DNA of 64,000 bases, taken from assembly GCA_039640495.1 (NCBI GenBank), contig CP046864.1, positions 2,336,001 to 2,400,000 of the forward strand, read 5' to 3'. The notes under the pieces are model-generated. The model did no database searches and was not told the origin of the DNA. It saw nothing but the letters and a program-made list of their open reading frames with translations. Positions 7,089 through 16,027 of this stretch are shown here, in pieces (the first letter of the stretch is position 1; every line of letters starts with the position of its first letter). A program made the position numbers and the translations under genes. Source of the stretch: Rhodobacteraceae bacterium IMCC1335. GTDB taxonomy: Bacteria; Pseudomonadota; Alphaproteobacteria; Rhodobacterales; Rhodobacteraceae.

Positions 7089-8885
7089 TCACTCTGCCGC
7101 TTCGGCACCGGAAATATCAACCGTATTTTTAGTGAAGGCGGGCATTGTGATCTCGAACACGGCCCCCCCCGCAGCCGCGTTTCGGGCCGTTAGCCTACCA
7201 TCCAACTCGGACAGAATCCCAGATGAGATAGCTAAGCCCAAACCAACCCCATCACCAGCAGGTTTTGTTGTGTGAAACGGCTCAAATAACGTGTCAAGAT
7301 CGCTTAGGCCAATGCCGTTATCCCGTACGGTCAAAACAATATCGTCACTGCTGGTAATAGATACTACGATCTCTGGATTTTCTGACGCCTTCACCGCGTC
7401 GATCGCATTTCGCAAAAGATTGATCAACACCTGTTCGATGCGCAATCGATCCGCCATCACTACCGCGCTTTCTTTTGGCAGTATTTTGGCTAGCGCAACT
7501 TTCGAGTGGCTCAACTGAGGCTCCATGATGGCCAAGGCAGATCCCAAAGCCTCAACCATATCCACCGGCTGCAACTTTTCACCGCCTTTGCGCGCATAAC
7601 TTTTAAGTTGTGTGGTGATTGCCCCCATGCGTTCGATCAAACCATCAATACGCCCAAGCGCCGCCAAGGCTTCCTCCGGGCGCTTGCGCTTCAATAAAAG
7701 CGAGGCTCCAGCCAGATATGTTTTCATCGCCGCAAGCGGTTGATTAAGCTCATGGCTCACAGCAGCCGACATTTCCCCCAAAGCCGCAAGCTTTGAATGC
7801 TGGGCCAAGGATTGTTCGGCCACCGCCAGCGTTTCTTGAATTTTTTTGCGTTCCAACACCTCCCAATGCAATTGCTGGTTTAACAGCTTTAGCTCTTCGG
7901 ATTCTTTTTGAAACGATATTAAGCGGCCGGCCATACGCCGATTGATTAGATAAAATAAGATCGCAAAAAATAACGCGAAACTCATCGTTTCTAATGCCAG
8001 CCAGCCATTCACTTTTTCGCGCACCCCGGAATAGGCGGTAAAGGAGATGACGCGCCAATCCTGAAAAGGGATCTTACTCTCCATGCGTAGTACCGCCGCG
8101 CCTTTCAGATAGGTATCTGCCGCCACGCTCGTCCAATCACTGGTGACGCGCATCGCCCGCTCAATCGCGTTTTTTGGTGGCTCGCGCATCAAAGCGGCGG
8201 CGATATTGATCCCGCGCCAACGTGGCTCGGTCGCAAGTAAAATCTGCCCTTGCGCATCAGCAACCAATACGGTGTCGGAAATACCGCGCCAAGCTTGCTC
8301 AAATTTTTGTAAGTCTACTTCTACCGCGATGACACCAATCGGCTGATCATAAGAAAGTATCCGCCGCGCGTAAAAAAACCGGGTCTGGCCAGATGGCGAC
8401 TGCACAAGGGTAAACGCAGTTCGAGGAGAACTCATCGCTGCGGTAAAATAACTTTGCGCCTGATGCGACAAGCCGATGACCTCGCCATGCGTAGAGGCCA
8501 CAACCCGGCCTTGCAAATCGGCCAAAACAAGTGAAACCGCGCCAATTTCCTCGACAAAGCCAGAAAACCGCGCCGTGATATCAGAAAAATCAGAGGCGCG
8601 TAACGCCCAGATCACCTCGGAATCCTGCGCGAGAATTTGCGGCAAAATCGAAGCGCGCTGCAATTCGCTCATCACGTTACTGCCATAAAGCGCCAAGCGA
8701 AGTTCGGCCTGATTGCGCATCGACAACGTAAAACGATCCGTCAGCACGCGGTTGGTCAGCCATAACGTTGCCGCTGCAAAGGCCAATAACGCCAGCACCA
8801 CCAACCGAACTTGCCAGCTTGGTCGGCGCGCTCGGGTTTTGGCGGTTTTTGAAGATTTTAAAGAATCAGTAAAGAATTGCGCCAT
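7089..8885 (-). CDS. dctB: C4-dicarboxylate sensor histidine kinase DctB
   Basis: The 598-residue sensor kinase has one membrane segment near residues 26-44, a large periplasmic double-PAS-like sensor region to about 298, and a second membrane segment at about 300-317. A coiled linker and the kinase core follow: His378 in AAVSHELNQPL, N box around Asn493 (LLRNAIDAV), G1 RDNGIGLSD and G2 GVGLGLA. The NQPLAA sequence after the histidine is characteristic of the DctB/FixL-like HPK4 group. It should sense external C4-dicarboxylates and phosphorylate DctD, encoded 4 bases downstream. A perfect 12-base palindrome, CTTGCATGCAAG, sits just upstream of the start at 8887-8898. Confidence 0.92.
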   Translation of the reverse strand: MAQFFTDSLKSSKTAKTRARRPSWQVRLVVLALLAFAAATLWLTNRVLTDRFTLSMRNQAELRLALYGSNVMSELQRASILPQILAQDSEVIWALRASDFSDITARFSGFVEEIGAVSLVLADLQGRVVASTHGEVIGLSHQAQSYFTAAMSSPRTAFTLVQSPSGQTRFFYARRILSYDQPIGVIAVEVDLQKFEQAWRGISDTVLVADAQGQILLATEPRWRGINIAAALMREPPKNAIERAMRVTSDWTSVAADTYLKGAAVLRMESKIPFQDWRVISFTAYSGVREKVNGWLALETMSFALFFAILFYLINRRMAGRLISFQKESEELKLLNQQLHWEVLERKKIQETLAVAEQSLAQHSKLAALGEMSAAVSHELNQPLAAMKTYLAGASLLLKRKRPEEALAALGRIDGLIERMGAITTQLKSYARKGGEKLQPVDMVEALGSALAIMEPQLSHSKVALAKILPKESAVVMADRLRIEQVLINLLRNAIDAVKASENPEIVVSITSSDDIVLTVRDNGIGLSDLDTLFEPFHTTKPAGDGVGLGLAISSGILSELDGRLTARNAAAGGAVFEITMPAFTKNTVDISGAEAAE

Positions 8886-8919
8886 CTTGCATGCAAGTTA
8901 ACCTAAATTCTTCGCTCTG

Positions 8920-9588
8920 TCAGGCGCTTGCAAGCTGGTTAATACATCCTTGAAACATAGCCTGCCCATCGATGCCACCATGCGCCGGCTCAACCGCACG
9001 CTCTGGATGCGGCATCAACCCCAGAACCCGTTTGTTTTTAGACAGAACACCGGCAATATCACTTGCCGAACCATTGGGGTTAGATTGATAAGTAAAGGCG
9101 ATCCGATCCTGGTCCTGAAGCCGCTTTACGCCCTCTGCATCAAGCCGGTAATTGCCATCATGATGCGCAATCGGCAAAGAAATCACCTGACCTTGCTGAT
9201 AACCCGAGGTGAAACTGCTGGCCGTTGATTGGACTTTGAGATCAACGTCTTTACAAAGAAACTTTAAGTGCGAATTACGGATTAGCGCGCCCGGCAACAG
9301 GCCGGTTTCTGTTAGCACTTGAAATCCATTACATACGCCCAAAACAAAGCCACCGCGCTGCGCATGTGCGATGACTGATTGACAAATCGGTGATTTTGCC
9401 GCGATCGCGCCGCAACGAAGATAATCGCCAAAAGAAAAGCCGCCTGGGATCGCAACCAGATCAATCCGCTCGGGCAAACTGGCCTCTTTATGCCACACCA
9501 TCGCGACTTCAAAGCCTGCTGCCCGGAACGCAACGGCCATATCGCGATCGCAATTGGATCCAGGAAAAACGACAACCGTCACTTTCAT
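8920..9588 (-). CDS. purQ: Phosphoribosylformylglycinamidine synthase, glutaminase subunit PurQ
   Basis: The 222-residue class I glutamine amidotransferase supplies ammonia for the fourth step of purine synthesis. It starts MKVTVVVFPGSNCDRD. The nucleophilic cysteine is in LGVCNGFQVL and the catalytic His-Glu pair is in LMPHPERA. The frame is open 19 codons further upstream, but ATG 9588 overlaps the purS stop by 4 bases, which fixes the start. It works with PurS and the large subunit PurL. PurL is not in this window. Confidence 0.95.
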   Translation of the reverse strand: MKVTVVVFPGSNCDRDMAVAFRAAGFEVAMVWHKEASLPERIDLVAIPGGFSFGDYLRCGAIAAKSPICQSVIAHAQRGGFVLGVCNGFQVLTETGLLPGALIRNSHLKFLCKDVDLKVQSTASSFTSGYQQGQVISLPIAHHDGNYRLDAEGVKRLQDQDRIAFTYQSNPNGSASDIAGVLSKNKRVLGLMPHPERAVEPAHGGIDGQAMFQGCINQLASA

Positions 9589-9827
9589 GGTAGAATCTCG
9601 ACTGTGTAGCTTTCGATGACCGTATTGGCCAAAAGCTTTTCGCACATGTCCGTCACAGCGCTTTTTGCGGCAGCTTCCTCCATATCGGCAAGCTCTAAAT
9701 CGATCACTTTGCCCTGCCGCACTTGCTCTACCCCGTCAAAACCCAATGTCCCTAACGCGTGCTGAACCGCATCGCCCTGTGGATCAAGAACGCCGGCTTT
9801 CAGCATTACAAGTACTCTGGCTTTCAT
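9585..9827 (-). CDS. purS: Phosphoribosylformylglycinamidine synthase subunit PurS
   Basis: The 80-residue PurS bridges PurQ and PurL in the small-subunit type FGAM synthase. The pattern MKARVLVMLKAGVLDPQGDA followed by VRQGKVIDLEL and a C-terminal YTVEILP is typical. It lies between purC (36 bases upstream) and purQ (4-base overlap), the standard alphaproteobacterial order purC-purS-purQ. Confidence 0.95.
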   Translation of the reverse strand: MKARVLVMLKAGVLDPQGDAVQHALGTLGFDGVEQVRQGKVIDLELADMEEAAAKSAVTDMCEKLLANTVIESYTVEILP

Positions 9828-9863
9828 CGCATTTTCTTTCTTTCATCACGCTTAAAAAGGCGC

Positions 9864-10625
9864 CTAATTGATTAAGGTAGGTTTGGTGATATTGGTTGCG
9901 TTTTTCGGCAGAACACCGAGCCTGCGCGCTACCTCTGTGTAGGCATCGGTTAGGCTGCCCAAATCGCGGCGAAACACGTCTTTATCCAGTTTTTGCCCGG
10001 TTTCAAAATCCCATAAACGGCAACTGTCCGGGCTAATTTCATCAGCAATCACCAAGCGTTGGAAATCGCCATCATAGACGCGGCCAATCTCGATTTTAAA
10101 ATCCGCCAAACGGATCCCAACCCCCAGCATAATCCCCGAAATAAAGTCATTCACCCGCAGCGCCAGCGATAGAATATCATCCATATCCTGTTGCGAGGCC
10201 CACCCAAAGGCTGCGATATGTTCCTCGGTGACCAGTGGGTCGCCCAGCGCATCATCTTTGTAGCAATATTCAACGATCGGGCGCGGCAAGCGCGCACCTT
10301 CTTCCAGCCCCAAACGCTTGCAAATACTGCCCGCAGCAAAATTTCGGACAATCACCTCGAGCGGAATTATTTCGCAATTGCGCACCAATTGCTCACGCAT
10401 GTTCAACCGCTTGATGAAATGGGTTGGCACCCCTATCTCGTTCAGCCCTGCCATGAAAAACTCTGACAGGCGGTTGTTCAGAACACCTTTGCCGTCGATC
10501 ACATCTTTCTTCTCTGCGTTATAAGCGGTCGCATCATCCTTAAAATATTGCACTAACGTGCCCGGTTCGGGACCTTCATAAAGAATTTTCGCTTTGCCTT
10601 CATAGATTTTCACACGGCGCGCCAT
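9864..10625 (-). CDS. purC: SAICAR synthetase PurC
   Basis: Phosphoribosylaminoimidazole-succinocarboxamide synthase joins aspartate to CAIR using ATP. The 253-residue protein shows the nucleotide-binding start [11 protein letters not shown], the signature [23 protein letters not shown] and [12 protein letters not shown]. The length is normal. It opens the purC-purS-purQ run and is divergent from the homocysteine methyltransferase gene, with 219 bases between them that must hold both promoters. AAGGAA upstream of the start (revcomp of TTCCTT at 10635-10640) may be its ribosome binding site. Confidence 0.96.
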   Translation of the reverse strand: MARRVKIYEGKAKILYEGPEPGTLVQYFKDDATAYNAEKKDVIDGKGVLNNRLSEFFMAGLNEIGVPTHFIKRLNMREQLVRNCEIIPLEVIVRNFAAGSICKRLGLEEGARLPRPIVEYCYKDDALGDPLVTEEHIAAFGWASQQDMDDILSLALRVNDFISGIMLGVGIRLADFKIEIGRVYDGDFQRLVIADEISPDSCRLWDFETGQKLDKDVFRRDLGSLTDAYTEVARRLGVLPKNATNITKPTLIN

Positions 10626-10844
10626 CGGCTCTCTTTCCTAAGGAATCTGTCTGCAGGGTTGACCTCCCTTAAATCATGCAGCCAAGAGCCGCAAGCGCCG
10701 CGCAGATTGCATAAGCTTTTGATCGGATTATTCGCTTAAGATAGACCAATTTTTTCATGTTTATCATGAAAATTATGGCCTTGTACGCAAAGCGCCCGGG
10801 TGCCATCGGTCTTTCAATGCACCTAAAAAAGCAATGGCCAAAAA

Positions 10845-11858
10845 ATGAATACTCCCTTTGAAAAAATGTTATCCGAACGGCCCTGGATTTTGGCGGATGG
10901 CGCAACCGGTACAAATCTCTTTAATATGGGGCTTCTGTCCGGCGATGCGCCAGAATTATGGAATGAACAACATCCCGAGCGTATCAGAAAACTCTATCAA
11001 TTGGCCGTTGACGCCGGCAGTGATCTATTTCTGACCAACAGCTTTGGGGGCAACGCCTCCCGCCTCAAATTACACGACCAGGCCCATCGCGCGTTCCACC
11101 TTTCTAAAATTTCCGCAGAGATTGGGCGCGATGTTGCAGATAAATCAGAGCGAGACATTATTGTTGCAGGGTCGGTTGGTCCAACGGGTGATATTATGCA
11201 ACCCGTGGGACCACTTAGCCATTCTGATGCCGTAGAAATTTTTCACGAACAAGCCGAGGGATTGAAAGCAGGTGGCGCCGATATACTTTGGCTGGAAACG
11301 ATCTCAGCGCCGGAAGAATATCGCGCCGCGGCTGAGGCCTTTGCACGCGCCGAAATGGCGTGGTGCGGCACAATGAGCTTTGACACTGCGGGGCGCACAA
11401 TGATGGGCGTCACCTCAACCGCTTTTGTTAAGCTTGCCAGTGGCTTGCCCAACCCTCCGCTTGGATTTGGGGCAAATTGCGGCACGGGCGCGGCGGATCT
11501 TTTACGTACGCTGCAAGGCTTGGCAGCGCATTCGCCCGCACAAGCATTGATCGCCAAAGGCAATGCCGGAATTCCAAAATATGTCGACGGTCATATTCAC
11601 TATGACGGAACCCCAGAACTTATGGCCGATTATGCTGTGATGGCGCGTGACAGCGGGGCGACAATAATCGGTGGGTGCTGCGGGACCATGCCAGAACATC
11701 TCTCGGCGATGCGCAAAGCGCTTGAAACGCGGCCCAGCGCAGACAAGCCAAGCCATCAAGACATCACAAAGGCTTTGGGGGCGTTTTCTTCTGAAACGGA
11801 TGGCACAGGACCGGGCAGCGCTCCACCGACACGGGTGCGGCACGGGCGGCGTAAATAA
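10845..11858 (+). CDS. Homocysteine S-methyltransferase domain protein (probable split MetH component)
   Basis: The 337-residue protein is a Zn-dependent homocysteine methyltransferase of the betaine-homocysteine methyltransferase/MetH N-terminal family. Zinc ligands are visible as the cysteine in GFGANCGTG and the adjacent pair in IIGGCCGTMP. The substrate-binding start reads LADGATGTNLF. It is commonly annotated as betaine-homocysteine methyltransferase. In Rhodobacterales, however, such proteins have been linked to a methionine synthase split over several polypeptides. The cobalamin-binding protein and DUF1638 protein downstream on the same strand favour that reading here. The C-terminal 40 residues are low-complexity and rich in Ser, Thr and Pro. 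The methyl-tetrahydrofolate-binding subunit is not in the window. Confidence 0.85.
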   Translation: MNTPFEKMLSERPWILADGATGTNLFNMGLLSGDAPELWNEQHPERIRKLYQLAVDAGSDLFLTNSFGGNASRLKLHDQAHRAFHLSKISAEIGRDVADKSERDIIVAGSVGPTGDIMQPVGPLSHSDAVEIFHEQAEGLKAGGADILWLETISAPEEYRAAAEAFARAEMAWCGTMSFDTAGRTMMGVTSTAFVKLASGLPNPPLGFGANCGTGAADLLRTLQGLAAHSPAQALIAKGNAGIPKYVDGHIHYDGTPELMADYAVMARDSGATIIGGCCGTMPEHLSAMRKALETRPSADKPSHQDITKALGAFSSETDGTGPGSAPPTRVRHGRRK

Positions 11859-12282
11859 ACACCCCGCACCGCCACCCCAAAAGCCTTTAAAATTGGCAGC
11901 AAAGCTGCCGCTATAAACGGTTATTAACGCCGCATTTTGAAAAGGATTGCATGGTATTGGCGAAATTCACCTGCGCTTCATCTCCATGAAAGCTCAAGAA
12001 AAATAAGGTTTGACGCGCCAACCTGAAGCCTTTTTTAAAGCCCAATTTGTTTGCCAAACCGCTAGAAATTTTCAACGCAACAGACAAGCGCAAACGCATA
12101 GAAACGGCTTAATTCATAAAAAATATGCAAAATTTGAGCATCGCTTTTTTAATTATCCTTCGCTAAGTCGGCTTTACGACGATTGGTGTCGTAAACCGGA
12201 AAGTCTAAAACATAGGTTTCCGCAAAAGGTGACACAAAAAGAGCAACCGAGCGCTTGGATCATGTAACGAAGGATGTTGCGA
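11859..12282. other. 424-base intergenic region between methyltransferase and corrinoid genes
   Basis: No convincing gene is seen. A 62-codon frame on the minus strand (11911-12099) lacks a ribosome binding site and known motifs. The 3' part, about 12100-12180, is AT-rich and probably holds the promoter of the corrinoid protein gene. I could not match it to a known cobalamin or SAM riboswitch consensus by eye. Confidence 0.4.
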
Positions 12283-12984
12283 ATGGCCGATCAAGAAGAT
12301 GAAATTATCCTCTCAGAATTGGATGATGAAGAACTCGTTCAACAGATGTTTGACGACCTGTATGATGGGTTGAAAGAGGAAATAGAAGAGGCTGTGCATA
12401 TCCTGCTTGAGCGCAAGTGGGAGCCATATCGCGTTCTGACAGAAGCCTTGGTGGGCGGGATGACAATCGTTGGGCAAGATTTCCGCGATGGCATCTTATT
12501 TGTGCCCGAAGTGCTCTTGGCGGCAAACGCGATGAAAGGCGGTATGAGCATATTAAAACCTTTGCTGGCGGAAACCGGTGCCCCGCGCGTTGGCAAAATG
12601 GTCATTGGCACCGTCAAAGGCGATATCCATGACATTGGAAAAAACCTTGTATCGATGATGATGGAAGGGGCCGGCTTTGAAGTTGTAGATCTTGGGATCA
12701 ACAATCCTGTTGAAAACTACTTAGAGGCGCTCGACACCGAACAGCCAGATATTCTGGGTATGTCAGCATTGTTAACCACCACAATGCCCTACATGAAAGT
12801 GGTGATCGACACTTTAATCGAACAGGGCCGGCGCGACGATTACGTTGTGCTAGTGGGCGGTGCCCCCTTAAACGAAGAGTTTGGCCGCGCGATTGGCGCA
12901 GATGCCTATTGTAGGGATGCCGCGGTTGCCGTGGAAACTGCGAAAGAGTTCATGGCCCGCAAGCATAACCGATTGGCCGGTTAA
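12283..12984 (+). CDS. Corrinoid (B12-binding) protein, MtbC/MetH-B12-domain type
   Basis: The 233-residue protein has an N-terminal helical cap (roughly residues 1-90) followed by a B12-binding Rossmann domain. The cobalt ligand motif DxHxxG appears as GDIHDIGKN, followed by GMSALLTTTM and VLVGGAPLNEEF, which line the lower-ligand pocket. It carries the methyl group on cobalamin between a donor-side and an acceptor-side methyltransferase. With the homocysteine methyltransferase upstream, the likely acceptor is homocysteine. The MttB-like protein at 26.8 kb could be another partner in principle. ATG 12283 has AAGGA at the right distance. A further ATG at 12274 is in frame but overlaps that site. 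Confidence 0.9.
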   Translation: MADQEDEIILSELDDEELVQQMFDDLYDGLKEEIEEAVHILLERKWEPYRVLTEALVGGMTIVGQDFRDGILFVPEVLLAANAMKGGMSILKPLLAETGAPRVGKMVIGTVKGDIHDIGKNLVSMMMEGAGFEVVDLGINNPVENYLEALDTEQPDILGMSALLTTTMPYMKVVIDTLIEQGRRDDYVVLVGGAPLNEEFGRAIGADAYCRDAAVAVETAKEFMARKHNRLAG

Positions 12985-12997
12985 CCTTATACCTTAA

Positions 12998-13018
12998 CGT
13001 GCCGCGAAACGCGGCACG
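12998..13018 (+). terminator. Strong GC hairpin between corrinoid and DUF1638 genes
   Basis: CGTGCCGCG, a loop AAA and CGCGGCACG form a perfect 9-bp stem 14 bases after the corrinoid gene stop. Only GTGTTTG follows, so it lacks a proper T run. It could be a weak terminator or an mRNA-stabilising hairpin that lowers expression of the next gene. Confidence 0.5.
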
Positions 13019-13054
13019 CGTGTTTGACGAAGCTGAACCAAAAGCGAGCTCGGC

Positions 13055-13699
13055 GTGGAAAAAGCTGTGGAAACGCCCAATGACCAAGACTTGGCCTTGC
13101 ATGGAATGAACGCCAAGCAAGGCGGAAAAATCCTGCTGTTGGCCTGCGGGGCGTTGGCCCGCGAAATCTTGGATATTCTGACAATCAACAACTGGCTGCA
13201 TATTGATCTGCAATGCCTGCCCGCAATCTTTCACAACCATCCTGAAAAGATAACGCCTGCCATAGAAGCAGCGATTGGCAAGTATAAACAAGGCTATGAA
13301 AAAATCTTTGTGGTCTATGCAGATTGCGGCACCGGGGGCGCTTTGCAGCGCTTATGCGCCTCGCAGGGCGTTGAAATGCTGGAAGGCCCACATTGCTATT
13401 CGTTTTTCGAGGGCAATCGTCAGTTTGCCGAGCGCGATGAATTTACAGCGTTTTATTTGACTGATTTTTTGGTGCGCCAATTCGATGCCTTCATCTGGAA
13501 GCCGCTTGGACTTGAGCAGCACCCCGAATTGTTAACGACTTATTTTGGAAATTATACAACTTTGGTCTACCAAGCACAGACCGATGATGCCCAATTAACC
13601 CAGCTTGCTCACGCCCATGCCCAACGCATGGGCCTGGCCTTTGAGCGCCGCTTTACCGGCTATGGTGACTTGCAAACGGGTTTACAAGCTCAAGCTTGA
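13055..13699 (+). CDS. DUF1638 family protein
   Basis: The 214-residue protein starts at GTG 13055. It shows the DUF1638 pattern: ILLLACGALAREILDI, LHIDLQCLPAIFHNHPEKI, VVYADCGTGG and LEGPHCYSFFEG. Several conserved cysteines and a histidine suggest metal or corrinoid chemistry, but the mechanism is not established. It follows the corrinoid protein gene by 70 bases on the same strand, and this adjacency recurs with B12-dependent methyltransferases. That points to a helper role in methionine synthesis or in corrinoid protein handling. The 3' end overlaps the sufE stop on the other strand by 10 bases. Confidence 0.85.
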   Translation: MEKAVETPNDQDLALHGMNAKQGGKILLLACGALAREILDILTINNWLHIDLQCLPAIFHNHPEKITPAIEAAIGKYKQGYEKIFVVYADCGTGGALQRLCASQGVEMLEGPHCYSFFEGNRQFAERDEFTAFYLTDFLVRQFDAFIWKPLGLEQHPELLTTYFGNYTTLVYQAQTDDAQLTQLAHAHAQRMGLAFERRFTGYGDLQTGLQAQA

Positions 13700-14106
13700 C
13701 GCGCCTGCCCGGCCACCAAACGAATGCGGTCTATCATTGCTCTTACCCCGTTTGAGCGCTGCGACGACAAATGCTCATCCAAGCCCAGCCGCGCCAATTG
13801 ACCCGCAGCGTCGATCGCCAGCACCTCGTCTAAACTGAGATGATTGTACAAACGCCGCAGGACCGCAATAAGCCCGCGTACAATCACAGCATCACTATCG
13901 CCCTCAAAAGAAAAAAGATTGCCCTCGATTTTTGGATGAAGCCAAACTTGGCTGGCGCATCCATCAACTTTTGTGGCCGGTACTTTTAAAGCATCATTCA
14001 GGGGGGGCATGGCTTTTCCCTGTTCGATCACATATCGGTAGCGATCTTCCCAATCTTCTAAGAACTCAAAATCCTCAACAATTTCCTCAAAGGACGGGTT
14101 CGCCAT
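13690..14106 (-). CDS. sufE: Fe-S cluster assembly sulfur acceptor SufE
   Basis: The 138-residue SufE accepts persulfide sulfur from the cysteine desulfurase SufS and stimulates it. The active cysteine is at about position 50 in ATKVDGCASQVWL, the classical SufE motif. The start FEEIVEDFEFLEDWEDRY and the C-terminal helix with RSNGVRAM also fit. It stands apart from any suf operon here, as is common in Rhodobacterales. Confidence 0.93.
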   Translation of the reverse strand: MANPSFEEIVEDFEFLEDWEDRYRYVIEQGKAMPPLNDALKVPATKVDGCASQVWLHPKIEGNLFSFEGDSDAVIVRGLIAVLRRLYNHLSLDEVLAIDAAGQLARLGLDEHLSSQRSNGVRAMIDRIRLVAGQARQA

Positions 14107-14193
14107 AAAAAGTCCAATTCTCTATTTTCACACCACAAGCACGCGCCGAAGGGGTACAAAATCAACCAGCCAAGAACAACGCGGCACGACGCC

Positions 14194-15357
14194 TCAGGAC
14201 AGCACCGGAATGGTCTTCACCATACTGCCATCTGCCACCAATGCAATTTCGCCCTGACAGAGCTTTAGCGCCTCATCGCCAAACACATCTAACCGCCACC
14301 CTTTAAGAGAGGCCACATCGCGCCGCCCCATTGCCAGAGCATCCAATTCAGAGGTGGCCGCGATCAATTTGGCCGCCACACCGATATTTTCGGCTTTCGC
14401 CTTTAACAAAACCCTCAGCAAATCCGCGAGCGCGGGATTGGTTTGTGCCTGCGTATCCTGCGCGGGCGCAGCCGGCAGGTCTTCTTTTGGCAAGGCCAAA
14501 GCCGCATTGATTGCCTTCAATATGCCCGATGCTATATCGCCTTTACGCGCCTCTCTCAGCAATAAGCGCGCACGGCCCAACTCTTCCATAGATGTGGGCT
14601 TGGTAGAGGCCAATTCGATCAGAGCATCATCCTTAAACACCCTGCTGCGGGGCACATTGCGCGTCTGCGCATAATCTTCACGGAAATCAGCAAGGGCTTG
14701 CACCACGGCAATCACCCGCGGTGAGCTGGTGCGGGTTTTCACCCGCCGCCAAGCCTCTGAGGGGCGCACATGATAAGTTTCTGGATTGGTCAGAATTTGC
14801 AATTCTTCCTCAACCCATGGGCCACGTCCGGTTTTTTCGATTTTTGCGCGCAAAAACTCGTAAACCTGCCGCAAATGGGTGACATCGGCCAACGCATAGC
14901 TTTTTTGGGCTTCGCTTAAGGGGCGGCGTGACCAATCCGTAAAACGAGAGCTCTTATCAATCGTGTTTTTGGTGATTTTGCGCACCAAGGTTTCATATCC
15001 GACCTGCTCGCCAAACCCACAGACCATCGCGGCCACTTGCGTGTCAAAAAGCGGTTTTGGCAAGACGCCCGCATCCACGCAAAAAATCTCTAGATCCTGG
15101 CGCGCCGCGTGAAACACTTTGACCACCGTTTCATCTTCAAACAAAGCGTAAAGCGCATCAAGCTTAAGCCCTTGCGCCAAAGGATCCACCAAGACAGCGT
15201 GATCATCGCTTTTGCTCGGCAGCGCCATTTGGATCAAACAGAGCTTGGAATAATAGGTGCGCTCGCGCAAAAATTCGGTATCAATTGTGACGTAGTCAAA
15301 AGCTTTGGCCGCTTCGCAAAACGCTATCAACTCATCGGTTTTGGTAATTGTTTTCAT
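14194..15357 (-). CDS. rnd: Ribonuclease D
   Basis: The 387-residue 3'-5' exoribonuclease trims tRNA 3' ends. The DEDDy exonuclease domain is clear: VTIDTEFLRERTYYSKL (first Asp and Glu), FHAARQDLEIF (second Asp) and SYALADVTHLRQVY (Tyr and last Asp). HRDC-type helical domains follow, with RDVPRSRVF-like text at residues 230-250 (RNVPRSRVFKDDALIELA) and a C-terminal segment. Length and layout are normal. It is monocistronic between sufE and purN. Confidence 0.95.
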   Translation of the reverse strand: MKTITKTDELIAFCEAAKAFDYVTIDTEFLRERTYYSKLCLIQMALPSKSDDHAVLVDPLAQGLKLDALYALFEDETVVKVFHAARQDLEIFCVDAGVLPKPLFDTQVAAMVCGFGEQVGYETLVRKITKNTIDKSSRFTDWSRRPLSEAQKSYALADVTHLRQVYEFLRAKIEKTGRGPWVEEELQILTNPETYHVRPSEAWRRVKTRTSSPRVIAVVQALADFREDYAQTRNVPRSRVFKDDALIELASTKPTSMEELGRARLLLREARKGDIASGILKAINAALALPKEDLPAAPAQDTQAQTNPALADLLRVLLKAKAENIGVAAKLIAATSELDALAMGRRDVASLKGWRLDVFGDEALKLCQGEIALVADGSMVKTIPVLS

Positions 15358-15427
15358 CTGTTAATATTCTTATTTTCGGCTCTGCCCCGCGCAATCTAGA
15401 CCAGTCTGGGCAGAATAGAAAGGCTGG

Positions 15428-16027
15428 TTAGCCAGTGATAAAAACAGGCCGCAAGTCATCGCTCGCAAACCGAGCCAACACGGCAGGATAAAGCTTATGC
15501 TCAAGCTGTAAAACGCGCTGCGCAAGGCTTTCCGGCGTATCAGCCGGTTGTATTGATAATTTTGCCTGCCCTAAAATAGGGCCATCATCCAAATCAGCAG
15601 TCACTTGATGCACGCTGCATCCCGCCTCAGCATCTCCGGCCTTAATGGCACGCGCATGCGTATGAAGCCCCTTATATTTGGGCAGCAAAGAAGGATGGAT
15701 GTTCAATATTTTTCCAGCCCATGCAGCCACGAAATCGGCGGAGAGGATGCGCATGAAGCCAGCCAAACAGATAATATCTGGTTGATATGGCGCCAAGAGA
15801 TCACTTATTTTTGCTTCAAACGCGGCGCGATCTTGCCCGAAGGGTTTATGATCAACCGCGCCAGTCGCCACACCGCGCTGCGCCGCACTGGCTAAACCTG
15901 CGGCATTGGGATCGTTTGACACCACCAAAACGGGGGAAGCTGCCTGCATACCCTGCATGCTGTCAATCAGTTGCAGCATGTTTGAGCCGCCGCCCGATAT
16001 AAAAATTGCAACTTTCTTTTCACTCAC
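15428..16027 (-). CDS. purN: Phosphoribosylglycinamide formyltransferase PurN
   Basis: The 199-residue folate-dependent GAR transformylase shows the phosphate-binding [10 protein letters not shown], the catalytic Asn-His in [20 protein letters not shown], and the later Asp region [13 protein letters not shown]. It overlaps the end of purM by 4 bases (ATGA), so the two are translationally coupled, the usual purM-purN arrangement for consecutive purine steps. Confidence 0.96.
   Translation of the reverse strand: MSEKKVAIFISGGGSNMLQLIDSMQGMQAASPVLVVSNDPNAAGLASAAQRGVATGAVDHKPFGQDRAAFEAKISDLLAPYQPDIICLAGFMRILSADFVAAWAGKILNIHPSLLPKYKGLHTHARAIKAGDAEAGCSVHQVTADLDDGPILGQAKLSIQPADTPESLAQRVLQLEHKLYPAVLARFASDDLRPVFITG

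Noticed and set aside
11911..12099. 62-codon minus-strand frame upstream of the corrinoid gene
   Set aside because: No ribosome binding site, no domain, and it lies where a promoter is expected.
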